From Bdellovibrionales bacterium RIFOXYC1_FULL_37_79 (GTDB lineage Bacteria > Bdellovibrionota > Bacteriovoracia > Bacteriovoracales > Bacteriovoracaceae), in assembly GCA_001770015.1 (NCBI GenBank), contig MEQB01000067.1, forward strand, positions 20,265 through 84,264: 64,000 nucleotides of DNA. Reading direction: 5' to 3'. The first letter of the stretch is position 1. Each line of letters opens with the position of its first letter. The notes beneath the pieces were generated by a model. That model did no database searches. It saw only the letters and a program-made list of their open reading frames with translations, and was not told where the DNA came from. The position numbers and the translations under genes were made by a program. Shown here in pieces: positions 33,595 through 43,491 of the stretch.

Positions 33595-36500
33595 ATGAAA
33601 ATGCCTCTTGTCTTTAGAAAAAAAAATATTTCAAAATATTCTTATTTAGTTTTTGAAGATCCAATCCGGTCAGAAATATTTAGCGCAACACACTTGGAAA
33701 GACATGGGGCCAGCTTGGCCGAAGCACAAAACGTCACGCTTGATCCCGGTCGGGGTGTAAATATCTCGGTTAAACTTATAAAAAATGAAAGGTTGCTTAG
33801 AGAATCTTACAGAATAATTCTCAAAGAGATAGATGAGCAAAGGGCAATTACGCCAGCTGCTGAATGGTTGGTTGATAATTTTCATATAATTGAAGAACAA
33901 ATTAAAAATATTAGATTTCATTTGCCGCTGGAATATTACTGGGAACTTCCTAAGCTATCCGTAGGTCCTCTTATTGGTTACCCTCGGATATATGGTATCG
34001 CTTGGGCATTTGTGGCTCATAACGATAGCCTTTTTGATCTTGAACTTTTGAAACGTTTTGTGAAATCTTATCAAAAAGTCCAACCACTTACCATCGGTGA
34101 ATTATGGGCCATTTCCATTACTATTCAGATAGTAATGATTGAGAATTTGAGACGGATTGCCAGTAGAATTGTTGGATCGCAGACCGGGAGATCACTTGCT
34201 GATAAAATTGCAGATGAACTTCTTGAATTAAATGGAAATTCAACCGTTATTCGTCCTATAGATAAAATTATAAAAGAATTAAATGAATTACCGCTTTGTA
34301 GAAGTTTTGCGGTTCAACTGATTCAAAGATTAAGATCACAAGATACAAAAGTTCTTCCACTCCTTAAGTGGCTCGACGACCGTTTGCTGGGACATGGAAT
34401 TAGTCTGGATAAAATTGTTATGGAGGAACACGCAAGTCTGACGGCAGCTAATGCTACAGTTAGAAATATCATTACCAGTATGCGATTAATGTCGGCATTT
34501 GATTGGCGGCCATTTTTTGAAGAAGTGAGCTTGGTGGATGAAAAGTTTAAAGACGAGCCTACGTATAGTAGAATGGATTTTATTACACGGGATCGGTATC
34601 GTCATGGGTTGGAAAAGCTGGCCAGAGCTGCAAGCCGACCTGAACTCTTTGTTGCCCAGTTATTACTTGATAAAACCAAAACAATTCGTAATCAATGTCA
34701 AAATCAAGTAACCGAAATTGACAACAAAAAAGCTGATCTTGGATACTATCTTATTTCTTCAGGACGTTATGAATTTGAACATGATATTGGCGTCAAGATA
34801 ACGTTTTTAAATCAATTTTTAAGATGGTGTATCACGCATGCGCAGCTGTGTTATTTAGGGAGTATTTTTGTTTTAACTTTATTACTTTTATATTTTTGTT
34901 CACCCACAAGCTTGCTTTGGGCCATACCCGGTTTTTTCGTAGCATTAGATATTTCAATTTCACTACTTAATTATATAACACTTGGTTGCCTGGAACCACG
35001 GCATCTTCCTCGTCTTGAACTAGCAAGCAAAATTCCTTCTGATTTGAAAACATTTGTAGTCGTACCAACGCTTTTTCATGATGAAGCAGATATTATAAAA
35101 CAAATTGATCAACTTGAAGTCCACTATCTTTCAAATCCTGATGGGGCTGTCCATTTTGCGCTTTTATCAGACTGGACAGATGCAGATCACGAAACGGTTT
35201 CTACCGACTTGACACTGCTCAATATGGCATTTTTTAAAATTAAAAAGTTGAATTTAAAATATGGCCTTGTGAATGATGGTGAAAATCGTTTTTATATTTT
35301 TCATCGTAAGCGAATATGGAATGAAGTCGAAAATACGTGGATGGGGTGGGAGCGTAAACGAGGTAAAATCCATGAATTTAATCTCCTTCTTCGAGGTGCT
35401 AAAGACACTACATTTCTTGATTTTGCTGATAATTATTTAAAGATTCCAATGAAGGTTCGTTATGTAGTCACCTTGGATGCAGACACCAAGCTTCCTAAAG
35501 GATCTTTAAATAAACTAGTTGGGACGTTAGCCCATCCCCTTAATCAAGCGCGCTTTGATACCTCCACTAATTGCGTGAAAGAGGGGTATGGAATTTTACA
35601 GCCGAGAATTACATCGGCTTTGCCATCAACCAAGGATAGTACAATTTTTCAGCGGCTATATGCTGGATCTTGTGGCATTGACCCCTATACATCAGTGAGT
35701 TCAGATGTTTATCAAGATCTTTTTGGAGAAGGTAGTTATACGGGGAAAGGTATCTATGAGGTTGATGTTTTTGAACAAGCCCTAAAAGGACGAATTCCGG
35801 AAAATCGAATTTTAAGTCATGATCTTTTTGAAGGTATTTTTGCACGTTGTGGACTTATAAGTGATGTAGAGTTTTTCGAAGACTATCCTTCACATAGCGA
35901 GGTTGCCCAGGCCCGAATTCATCGCTGGACGAGGGGTGATTGGCAACTTCTTCCTTGGATCTGTGGCCGGGAAGGAAAAAATATTTCTCTCATTAGTCGA
36001 TGGAAAATGTTTGATAACCTACGCCGTTCATTAAATCCACCGTTAATATTATTCTTACTGGTACTCATTTTTACAACGGAAATTGCAACCGTTTTACCGT
36101 GGATTTTACTTATTTTGGTCAATGTTGGATTACCCTCATTTTATCCTTTTTTCCTAAAACTCATTTCAATCAATAATAAAAATCCATTGAAACAACAATT
36201 CCAAGTTCTTTTTGAATTTTTTCATTTGGGATCGGGACGATTTTTTTTGAATATCGTATTTATTCCTCATCACTCGGGAATTTATTTGGATGCCATCTTG
36301 CGAACGCTTTTTAGATTAATAATTTCAAAACGAAAACTTCTGGAATGGACTGCGGCGGCTCAATCCACCATGCTTTCGAGCCATAACCTTGGGAGTTTTC
36401 TAAACAGCATGATTAAAGTCCAAATTTTTACCAGCCTGTTATTGATTTATGTTTTTAACTTTCATTTTAATAATTTTTTTCTGGCTTTGGGGGTTGCCTT

Positions 36501-39500
36501 TTTTTGGTTATTAAGCCCTTTTATTGCTTGGCAAATAAGTATTCCCGCATCAATAAATAAAGCGGCGAAAGCATTATCGAAAAATGATATAATTTTATTG
36601 CGGGATTCTGCCCGAAAAATATGGCGTTTTTTTACAACTTTTGTCACGGAAAGAGAAAATTTTCTGCCTCCTGATAATTTTCAAGAAGATCCAAATCCAG
36701 TGGTTGCTCATAGAAGTTCTCCTACTAACTTTGGCCTTTATTTATTATCCGTTATGGCCGCTCGTGATTTTGGATGGATTGGAATTTTAGATATGGTCAA
36801 ACGACTTGAATTAACTCTTGAGCATATGCAAAAACTTCCTCGTTACAACGGACATTTTTATAATTGGTATGAAACGACAAATTTGCAAGCTTTAGAACCA
36901 CGATATATATCGTCCGTCGATAATGGAAATTTAGCGGGGCATCTTTTAACGTTAGCGCAAGGTTGTGAGGAGATGTTAAAACGTCCAGTAATTTTAACCA
37001 ATAGTTTGATTGGCATTCAAGACACCTTTAGACTTTTCAAATATACCCTGTCTCAACTGCCAGATGACAAAAGAATATTAACCGTTGACCGTAGTCATAT
37101 TATTGTGGCAGCCTTTGAGCTTGAGACTTTATTGCTAACATTTTTTGATCGAATATTGGATAAGGATCTTTTTTGCAATCAGCTTTTAATCAAGGCTGAA
37201 GCTTTGGTGGATGTAGTGCGTACCTACATGTTAGAGAGTGAAGATAATGAAAATAACGAAATTTTAAATTGGGCACAAATGGTCAATGATGAGGTAAAAA
37301 GTCATGTGTTAAATTATCGACAACTTATTCCTTGGGATATTTATTCCAATTTTAATGAGATGATTGCTTTTGATAAAAATCGTTCTGCTTTAGGACAAAT
37401 TCCACTGGGCCTTTTATCTTCACGATGTACCGAGTACGCGGCGTATTTGCGACGGCTGGGAAATACGTCTCTTTCAAGTGATGCTATATCCATAATTCAG
37501 GCATTGGAGTTTTCCGCTTCAACTTGTGACAATGTTTCAAAAAAATTAATTGAAATTGCATCTATTTGTCGTCATCTTATCAATGAAATGAATTTCAATT
37601 TACTATATGATAAGGAAAGAAAACTTTTTTCAATTGGTCTTCGCGTCTCGGAAAATTTACTTGATACCAATCATTATGACTTGTTTGCCTCTGAGGCTAG
37701 ACTTCTTAGTTTCGTAGCAATTGCCAAAAATGATGTGGACGTGTCCCATTGGTTCCGTTTAAATCGTTCGCTTGTCGCGGTAAAAAAAGGGGCGGTACTT
37801 GCTTCATGGTCAGGGTCCATGTTTGAGTACATTATGCCTGCGCTGGTTATGAATAGTCCCCATGCAAGCTTATTGGAACAAACGAATCGTCTTGTGGTTG
37901 AAAATCAGATAAAATACGCCCAGCAAAAATCAATACCTTGGGGTATTTCCGAATCGGCTTATAATATTAGGGACATTCATCTTACTTATCAATATTCAAA
38001 TTTTGGGATCCCTGCTCTTGGTTTTAAGCGCGGTCTTGGCAAAGATCTTGTCATTGCACCTTATGCAACATTTCTAGCTGCGATGATTAATCCGATGGAA
38101 GCCGTATATAATTTAAAACAAATCCAAGTATTAAAGGGTGAAGGGATTTATGGATTTTACGAATCCTTAGACTTTACCAAGGAGCGTCTTCCAGAAGGTG
38201 CCTCGCAGGCGGTTGTTAAAACATATATGGCACATCATCAAGGAATGTCACTGGTCTCAATCGTCAATGTTTTGTTTGATAATTTATTTTGTAAACGATT
38301 CCACCAAGAGCCAATCGTAAAAGCCTGCGAACTTCTTCTTCAAGAGAGAGTACCTACAGATGCTTTAACCACAAAATTCAGAGACAATCATGCCGAGGTA
38401 GAGCATCCTAGCAATAATAACGAAACTATTGATAGGCATTATTACACACCCAATACATCTGTTCCACGCACTCATCTTCTCTCGAATAACCAATACGTTG
38501 TCATGATTACCACTTCGGGTTCTGGTTATAGTCATTTTAAAAATATTTCAATCACCCGTTGGCGTGAGGATGTTACTCTCGACTGTTTGGGAAGTTATAT
38601 TTATTTTCGTGATATTCATTCACAAAAAATATGGTCCGCAGGTTTTCAGCCTACCTGTGCAAAACCAGAAAGTTATGAAGTGGTTTTTACCGAGGATCGT
38701 GCATGTATCACCAGGGTTGATAATAAAATTTTGTCTCGTTTGGAAGTTTTTATTTCGCCCGAAGATAATGTCGAAATTAGACGTGTAACTCTTACCAATA
38801 ATGGTTTAAATGTTCGAGAGATTGAAATTACTTCTTATGCTGAAGTGGTTTTAAATACCCAGCAGGCAGATGTTGTGCATTCTTGTTTTTCCAATCTTTT
38901 TGTCCAAACTGAATATTGTGCTGACGTTGGTTGTTTAATTGCCACACGTCGTCCACGTTCAAAAAATGATGAAAGTCTATGGATGGCCCATGTTATTACT
39001 GCGGACATAAATTCCATTGGCGAAATAGAATATGAAACGGATCGAGCACGATTTATTGGCAGAGGAAGAAGTCTTAATAATCCTGTTTCGATTGTCGATG
39101 GAAGACCTTTATCTAATACGGTCGGTGCCGTTTTGGATCCTATCACAAGTCTTAGAAAACGTGTTATCATTTCATCAGGTGCAACTGTCTATGTAACCTT
39201 TTCTACAATAATCAGTTCCACTCGAGAAGATGTACTGCGTTTAGCAGATAAGTATCGTGATATTGCCACCCTCAAACGTGCTTCAAACTTGGTCTGGATT
39301 CAGGCCAAAGTAGTTCTTCATTATCTGGGCATCAGACCAGAGGAAGCCAATTTGTTTCAACAACTTGCCAATAGATGTTTATATATGGATACTTCACTTC
39401 GGCCTTCCGGTGAAGTGCTTAAACACAATGTGCTTAGTATTAATTATTTATGGCATCATGGAATTTCCGGTGATAATCCTATAGTGTTAGTTCGTATTGA

Positions 39501-42333
39501 TGATATTGAAGATAAAGGTATTATTCAACAATTGTTGAGAGCACATGAATATTGGGGAACTAAACAGCTGATCGTCGATTTGGTTATCTTAGTTGAAAGT
39601 GCTAATTCATATTATCAAGATCTTTATAAAGCTTTAAAAATCATGGTTCGTAAGCATTTTGCTATATCAGGTTCATATCTTCCCCAATTAAAAGGAAAGA
39701 TCTTTATTTTACATGCCGATGTAATTACTTTACAAGAGCAAAATCTTTTAAAATCAGTTGCCAGAGCAGTGCTGGTGGCAGGTCAAGGTAGTCTTTTTGA
39801 ACAAGTCAAACGAATTAAAATTAAAATTGATCATAAGAATGAAAAAGCTCCTTTGATGCAGCTAAAAGACAGATTTTTATCATATAATATTGCAGTTCCC
39901 AAGCTTGAATTTTATAACGGCCTTGGTGGATTTTCATCAGAAGGAACTGAATATGTCATTTGTCTTAAAAATGGCCAAAGAACTCCAGCTCCTTGGATTA
40001 ATGTCATTGCAAATCCCGAATTTGGGTTTCATGTTTCTGAAAGTGGTGCTGGTTTTTCATGGTCAATAAATAGCAGGGAAAATCAAATTACACCGTGGTC
40101 AAACGATCCAGTATGTGATCCCACCGGAGAATGTTTTTATATTTACGACGCAGACACTGGTTATGTCTGGAGTCCAACGACTGCGCCGATTCGGATTGAA
40201 GAAGCTAAGTACGTTATATCTCATGGCCAAGGTTACAGTCGGTTTGAACTGATTTATCAAGGTATTCAAACAACACTCACTCAATTTGTGCATTGGAGTG
40301 AACCTGTAAAAATTTCTAAACTAGTTATAAAAAATTATACAAATAGAAGGCGAACACTTTCGGTCTATGGCTATGTTGAGTGGGTACATGGTTTTTCAAG
40401 GTCGGCGAATGCCCCTTTTATAGTGACTGAAAAAGATGAAAGTACCGAGGCTATTTTTTCCTACAATCCTTCTAATGCGGAATTTGGAAAACGAATATCG
40501 TTTGCAACTTTTGTGGGTGGTAATGATTCATTTACTTGTGATCGCACTGAATTTATTGGTAGAAACAAGACCAAGCAAAAACCCTCGGCAATTGTGAATA
40601 ATAAAATACTATTAAAAAAAACCGGAGCAGGGATGGATCCGTGTGCAGCCTTACAAAAAAAAGTTGTTCTGGAAGCAGGCCAGGAAATTACAATTATTTT
40701 TCTTTTAGGTCAAACCGATAGTAGAGAAAATTCTCAGGCATTAATTAAGAAAATTGATTTACCAACCATTAATACGGCCTTTTTTGATGTTCAAAAGGAA
40801 TGGAACAAAATATTAGGCAAGATCCAAGTTGAAACTCCTGATATGTCGATGAATATTATGCTAAACAGATGGCTTTTATATCAGACAACAGTATGTCGTA
40901 TGTGGGCCCGTGGTGCTTTTTATCAATCAGGTGGGGCGTACGGCTTTAGAGATCAACTTCAAGATTCTTTAGCGCTGATTTGGGCAAGACCTGAAATTAC
41001 CAGAGGACAGATTCAAAGAGCATCAGCTCGGCAGTTTAGTGAAGGAGATGTCCAGCATTGGTGGCATTCTCCATCGGGAAAAGGGGTGCGAACTCATTAT
41101 TCCGATGATCTATTGTGGTTACCATTTGTAGTATCACACTATATTGCCATAACCAAAGACCTTTCCATTTTAGATGAAAGTGTTTCCTTTTTAAAAGGCC
41201 AGCTTTTATTACCAGAGCAAGAGGATGCTTATTTTACTCCTGAAGTCAGCACTGAAATGGGGTCAATTTATGAACATTGTGTCCGCGCCATCGATAAAAG
41301 CCTTGATGTGGGTGAGCACGGTCTTCCCTTGATGGGATGCGGAGATTGGAATGATGGAATGAATCATGTTGGTGTTGGGGGAAAGGGGGAAAGTGTTTGG
41401 TTGGCGTGGTTTTTACAGACAAATTTAAACTCATTTTCTAAAATAGCAAGAGATCGTGGAGACTTTGAAAGATCGTCTGATTGGATTAAAAAATCATTAC
41501 AATTAAAAATTGCAGTTGAAAAGGAAGGTTGGGATGGTGCTTGGTATCGCCGTGCCTATTTTGACGATGGGACACCACTTGGTTCTTCATTAAATGATGA
41601 GTGTCAAATTGATTCGATTGCCCAAACATGGGGAGTAATTTCACAAATGGCAGATTTGTCCCGTGCCCAATTGGCCATGAAGTCTGTCGATAAATTTTTA
41701 ATCTATGCCACTAATAAACTGGCATTATTACTTTCTCCTCCCTTTGATAAAACTTTGCTCGATCCTGGTTACATAAAAGGTTATGTTCCAGGTATTAGGG
41801 AAAACGGTGGACAATATTCTCATGCGGCAATTTGGTGTGTACTGGCATACGCACAGCTCGGCCAAGGTCAAAAGGCAGTTGAACTTTTTACCATGTTAAA
41901 TCCAATTAATCATAGCTCAAATCGTGCGGAAGCGTTTTGTTATAAAGTTGAACCATACGTCATGGCAGCAGATATTTATTCGCAAGCGCCTCACGTGGGA
42001 CGAGGTGGATGGACCTGGTATACCGGTTCGTCAGCATGGATGTATCGGGTTGGTATTGAAACAATTCTAGGATTTAAGCTTGCCGGAGATAAATTAGAGA
42101 TTACTCCACAAATTCATCCTGAATGGAAGCAATATAAAATTTACTATTTATACGAACTAACCCAGTACGAAATTGAAGTACATAACCCTAAAGGTTTATC
42201 AAATGGATTATCAAAGGTGACATTGGATGGAAATATTTTAAATGTCGGTCATTCTATTATTAATTTAGTGGATGATAAAATTAAACATAAGATAGTTATA
42301 GAATTAGATTTTAATCAGGTTGGTGGTGTATGA
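33595..42333 (+). CDS. ndvB: Cyclic beta-1,2-glucan synthase (NdvB/Cgs type)
   Basis: Giant inner-membrane enzyme (about 2912 residues) that primes, elongates and cyclises beta-1,2-glucan for the periplasm. An N-terminal region (to about 410) and TM pair (about 415-465) precede a GT84 glycosyltransferase domain, about 480-820, with VVTLDADTKLP (DxD near 630), HDLFEG and HRWTRGDWQLLPW (R/QxxRW). More membrane helices follow to about 1000, then a glycoamylase-like domain about 1290-1560 with SGSMFEYIMPALVM, and two GH94-type sandwich/catalytic blocks, the last with GDWNDGMN near 2585, the phosphorylase catalytic Asp. I prefer ATG 33595 to the TTG at 33580. It overlaps the phospholipase gene by 4 bp. 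Size matches rhizobial and Brucella enzymes. Confidence 0.93.
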   Translation: MKMPLVFRKKNISKYSYLVFEDPIRSEIFSATHLERHGASLAEAQNVTLDPGRGVNISVKLIKNERLLRESYRIILKEIDEQRAITPAAEWLVDNFHIIEEQIKNIRFHLPLEYYWELPKLSVGPLIGYPRIYGIAWAFVAHNDSLFDLELLKRFVKSYQKVQPLTIGELWAISITIQIVMIENLRRIASRIVGSQTGRSLADKIADELLELNGNSTVIRPIDKIIKELNELPLCRSFAVQLIQRLRSQDTKVLPLLKWLDDRLLGHGISLDKIVMEEHASLTAANATVRNIITSMRLMSAFDWRPFFEEVSLVDEKFKDEPTYSRMDFITRDRYRHGLEKLARAASRPELFVAQLLLDKTKTIRNQCQNQVTEIDNKKADLGYYLISSGRYEFEHDIGVKITFLNQFLRWCITHAQLCYLGSIFVLTLLLLYFCSPTSLLWAIPGFFVALDISISLLNYITLGCLEPRHLPRLELASKIPSDLKTFVVVPTLFHDEADIIKQIDQLEVHYLSNPDGAVHFALLSDWTDADHETVSTDLTLLNMAFFKIKKLNLKYGLVNDGENRFYIFHRKRIWNEVENTWMGWERKRGKIHEFNLLLRGAKDTTFLDFADNYLKIPMKVRYVVTLDADTKLPKGSLNKLVGTLAHPLNQARFDTSTNCVKEGYGILQPRITSALPSTKDSTIFQRLYAGSCGIDPYTSVSSDVYQDLFGEGSYTGKGIYEVDVFEQALKGRIPENRILSHDLFEGIFARCGLISDVEFFEDYPSHSEVAQARIHRWTRGDWQLLPWICGREGKNISLISRWKMFDNLRRSLNPPLILFLLVLIFTTEIATVLPWILLILVNVGLPSFYPFFLKLISINNKNPLKQQFQVLFEFFHLGSGRFFLNIVFIPHHSGIYLDAILRTLFRLIISKRKLLEWTAAAQSTMLSSHNLGSFLNSMIKVQIFTSLLLIYVFNFHFNNFFLALGVAFFWLLSPFIAWQISIPASINKAAKALSKNDIILLRDSARKIWRFFTTFVTERENFLPPDNFQEDPNPVVAHRSSPTNFGLYLLSVMAARDFGWIGILDMVKRLELTLEHMQKLPRYNGHFYNWYETTNLQALEPRYISSVDNGNLAGHLLTLAQGCEEMLKRPVILTNSLIGIQDTFRLFKYTLSQLPDDKRILTVDRSHIIVAAFELETLLLTFFDRILDKDLFCNQLLIKAEALVDVVRTYMLESEDNENNEILNWAQMVNDEVKSHVLNYRQLIPWDIYSNFNEMIAFDKNRSALGQIPLGLLSSRCTEYAAYLRRLGNTSLSSDAISIIQALEFSASTCDNVSKKLIEIASICRHLINEMNFNLLYDKERKLFSIGLRVSENLLDTNHYDLFASEARLLSFVAIAKNDVDVSHWFRLNRSLVAVKKGAVLASWSGSMFEYIMPALVMNSPHASLLEQTNRLVVENQIKYAQQKSIPWGISESAYNIRDIHLTYQYSNFGIPALGFKRGLGKDLVIAPYATFLAAMINPMEAVYNLKQIQVLKGEGIYGFYESLDFTKERLPEGASQAVVKTYMAHHQGMSLVSIVNVLFDNLFCKRFHQEPIVKACELLLQERVPTDALTTKFRDNHAEVEHPSNNNETIDRHYYTPNTSVPRTHLLSNNQYVVMITTSGSGYSHFKNISITRWREDVTLDCLGSYIYFRDIHSQKIWSAGFQPTCAKPESYEVVFTEDRACITRVDNKILSRLEVFISPEDNVEIRRVTLTNNGLNVREIEITSYAEVVLNTQQADVVHSCFSNLFVQTEYCADVGCLIATRRPRSKNDESLWMAHVITADINSIGEIEYETDRARFIGRGRSLNNPVSIVDGRPLSNTVGAVLDPITSLRKRVIISSGATVYVTFSTIISSTREDVLRLADKYRDIATLKRASNLVWIQAKVVLHYLGIRPEEANLFQQLANRCLYMDTSLRPSGEVLKHNVLSINYLWHHGISGDNPIVLVRIDDIEDKGIIQQLLRAHEYWGTKQLIVDLVILVESANSYYQDLYKALKIMVRKHFAISGSYLPQLKGKIFILHADVITLQEQNLLKSVARAVLVAGQGSLFEQVKRIKIKIDHKNEKAPLMQLKDRFLSYNIAVPKLEFYNGLGGFSSEGTEYVICLKNGQRTPAPWINVIANPEFGFHVSESGAGFSWSINSRENQITPWSNDPVCDPTGECFYIYDADTGYVWSPTTAPIRIEEAKYVISHGQGYSRFELIYQGIQTTLTQFVHWSEPVKISKLVIKNYTNRRRTLSVYGYVEWVHGFSRSANAPFIVTEKDESTEAIFSYNPSNAEFGKRISFATFVGGNDSFTCDRTEFIGRNKTKQKPSAIVNNKILLKKTGAGMDPCAALQKKVVLEAGQEITIIFLLGQTDSRENSQALIKKIDLPTINTAFFDVQKEWNKILGKIQVETPDMSMNIMLNRWLLYQTTVCRMWARGAFYQSGGAYGFRDQLQDSLALIWARPEITRGQIQRASARQFSEGDVQHWWHSPSGKGVRTHYSDDLLWLPFVVSHYIAITKDLSILDESVSFLKGQLLLPEQEDAYFTPEVSTEMGSIYEHCVRAIDKSLDVGEHGLPLMGCGDWNDGMNHVGVGGKGESVWLAWFLQTNLNSFSKIARDRGDFERSSDWIKKSLQLKIAVEKEGWDGAWYRRAYFDDGTPLGSSLNDECQIDSIAQTWGVISQMADLSRAQLAMKSVDKFLIYATNKLALLLSPPFDKTLLDPGYIKGYVPGIRENGGQYSHAAIWCVLAYAQLGQGQKAVELFTMLNPINHSSNRAEAFCYKVEPYVMAADIYSQAPHVGRGGWTWYTGSSAWMYRVGIETILGFKLAGDKLEITPQIHPEWKQYKIYYLYELTQYEIEVHNPKGLSNGLSKVTLDGNILNVGHSIINLVDDKIKHKIVIELDFNQVGGV

Positions 42334-43094
42334 ATCTTGTGTTGCAGTTTTTGTTCATAGTTTCGATCATATCATTTTGGTCGACTGATCCAGCGAGAAC
42401 TGAGGAAGTCAAATCTTCTCCCATCCGCTTGCAGCAGTATAAAACAATTTATTTTTTAACTGGAAAACCCGATACAAAAATTCAAATTAGTTTCAAGGTT
42501 CAGCTGATCAACAATTTTGACCTGTATTTTGCGTATTCACAACTCATGATGTGGGATGTTTTTGAGCCCTCAGCACCTTTTAGGGATTTAAATTATAATC
42601 CAGATCTGTTTTATAGATTCTTTATAAAAAAAGAATCGAATCGATGGATTGATTTGGGTATATTTGAACATGAATCAAATGGACGAGATGGTCGAAATTC
42701 CAGGGGATGGCATAGAACATACGTTTTATTTCATTCGACTCAAACAATGGGCGGACATAAAATTCTTTGGTCAATTAAATCTTGGTTTCCTTATTCGTAT
42801 AAAAATTCAAACCCTGATTTGCCTAAGTATCGCGGGTTGTGGGAATTCCAAGTGACTGTAAGTAATTTGCTTCGATCTTTCTGGGGTGAAAATGAGTTAA
42901 ATCTAAGGCTTTATCCTGGAGGTAATTCTTATCTTAATCCTGTCGCTGGGGGACAGGAGATATTATTCATCAGTAAAACAAAAATGACCGCCTTTGCGCC
43001 AGAGTTTCTTATTGGATTTTTTCATGGTTACGGTGAAAATTTACTTGATTATGATAAAGATAGATTGGGTATAAGGGCAGGTTTAAGTTTTTAA
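42330..43094 (+). CDS. Outer-membrane phospholipase A1 (OMPLA/PldA family) with altered triad
   Basis: A 254-residue outer-membrane barrel with N-terminal signal peptide (LQFLFIVSIISFW). PldA landmarks are visible: AYSQLMMWDVFEPSAPFRDLNYNPDLFY and the active-site block FEHESNGRDGRNSRGWHR. The catalytic His and Ser of HxSNG are present, but the Asn of the E. coli SRSWNR motif, 14 residues after the His, is His here. It overlaps the glucan synthase stop by 4 bp (ATGA), so the two are co-expressed. It would hydrolyse phospholipids misplaced in the outer leaflet when dimerised; altered activity is possible. Confidence 0.85.
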   Translation: MNLVLQFLFIVSIISFWSTDPARTEEVKSSPIRLQQYKTIYFLTGKPDTKIQISFKVQLINNFDLYFAYSQLMMWDVFEPSAPFRDLNYNPDLFYRFFIKKESNRWIDLGIFEHESNGRDGRNSRGWHRTYVLFHSTQTMGGHKILWSIKSWFPYSYKNSNPDLPKYRGLWEFQVTVSNLLRSFWGENELNLRLYPGGNSYLNPVAGGQEILFISKTKMTAFAPEFLIGFFHGYGENLLDYDKDRLGIRAGLSF

Positions 43095-43097
43095 TCA

Positions 43098-43147
43098 TGA
43101 ACATTGTTTAATTTTATGCTTGGTCTTTCTTCACTTTTAATATGCTA
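43098..43147 (+). promoter_or_regulatory. Island promoter element, copy 3 (ATP-cone gene)
   Basis: TGAAC-N4-TTTAATT-N12-TTTCTTCA-N6-ATATGCTA, 50 nt, beginning just after the phospholipase stop. It differs from copy 1 by spacer bases only, apart from one base of the last box. The leader to the ATG at 43187 would be about 34 nt. Confidence 0.75.
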
Positions 43148-43186
43148 ATTTCCATTTGTGAGATTATAACCAACCAGGGAGCATAA

Positions 43187-43420
43187 ATGAAAATTAAAAA
43201 AAGAACCGGCAGAGAAGAAGAGTTTTCAAGCAAAAAATCCCATGATTCAATGATTAAGGCAGGTGCTAATGAAAAAACGGCAACCGCAATTGCAGATGGA
43301 ATTAAAGCACATCCTGGAATTACGACCTTTGAGGTTCGTAAAGAAGTTTTAAAGAAACTTCAAAAACAAGCACCCAAGAGTGCAAAACAATTTGAAGAAT
43401 TTAAAAAAACATCTTTTTAA
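43187..43420 (+). CDS. Orphan ATP-cone domain protein
   Basis: A 77-residue protein consisting of little more than an ATP-cone: KIKKRTGREEEFSSKKSHDSMIKAGA followed by TATAIADGI and TTFEVRKEVLKKLQKQAP match the start, middle and end of the cone found in NrdR and ribonucleotide reductases. Here there is no zinc ribbon, DNA-binding or reductase domain attached. It may be a free nucleotide-sensing module. It has its own island promoter and a terminator directly behind it, so it is a single-gene unit. Confidence 0.78.
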   Translation: MKIKKRTGREEEFSSKKSHDSMIKAGANEKTATAIADGIKAHPGITTFEVRKEVLKKLQKQAPKSAKQFEEFKKTSF

Positions 43421-43438
43421 GCGGATTGTCTAAAATAA

Positions 43439-43469
43439 TTTTTCCGAGGCAAATTCTGCCTTGGAAAAA
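43439..43469. terminator. Bidirectional rho-independent terminator
   Basis: A 13-bp inverted repeat TTTTTCCGAGGCA / TGCCTTGGAAAAA with a 5-nt loop and one G-T pair, with A and T runs at both ends. It lies between the convergent ATP-cone gene (ends 43420) and cardiolipin synthase gene (ends 43492) and should serve both. Confidence 0.85.
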
Positions 43470-43491
43470 TTTTTTATATTTTTATGGGGAT

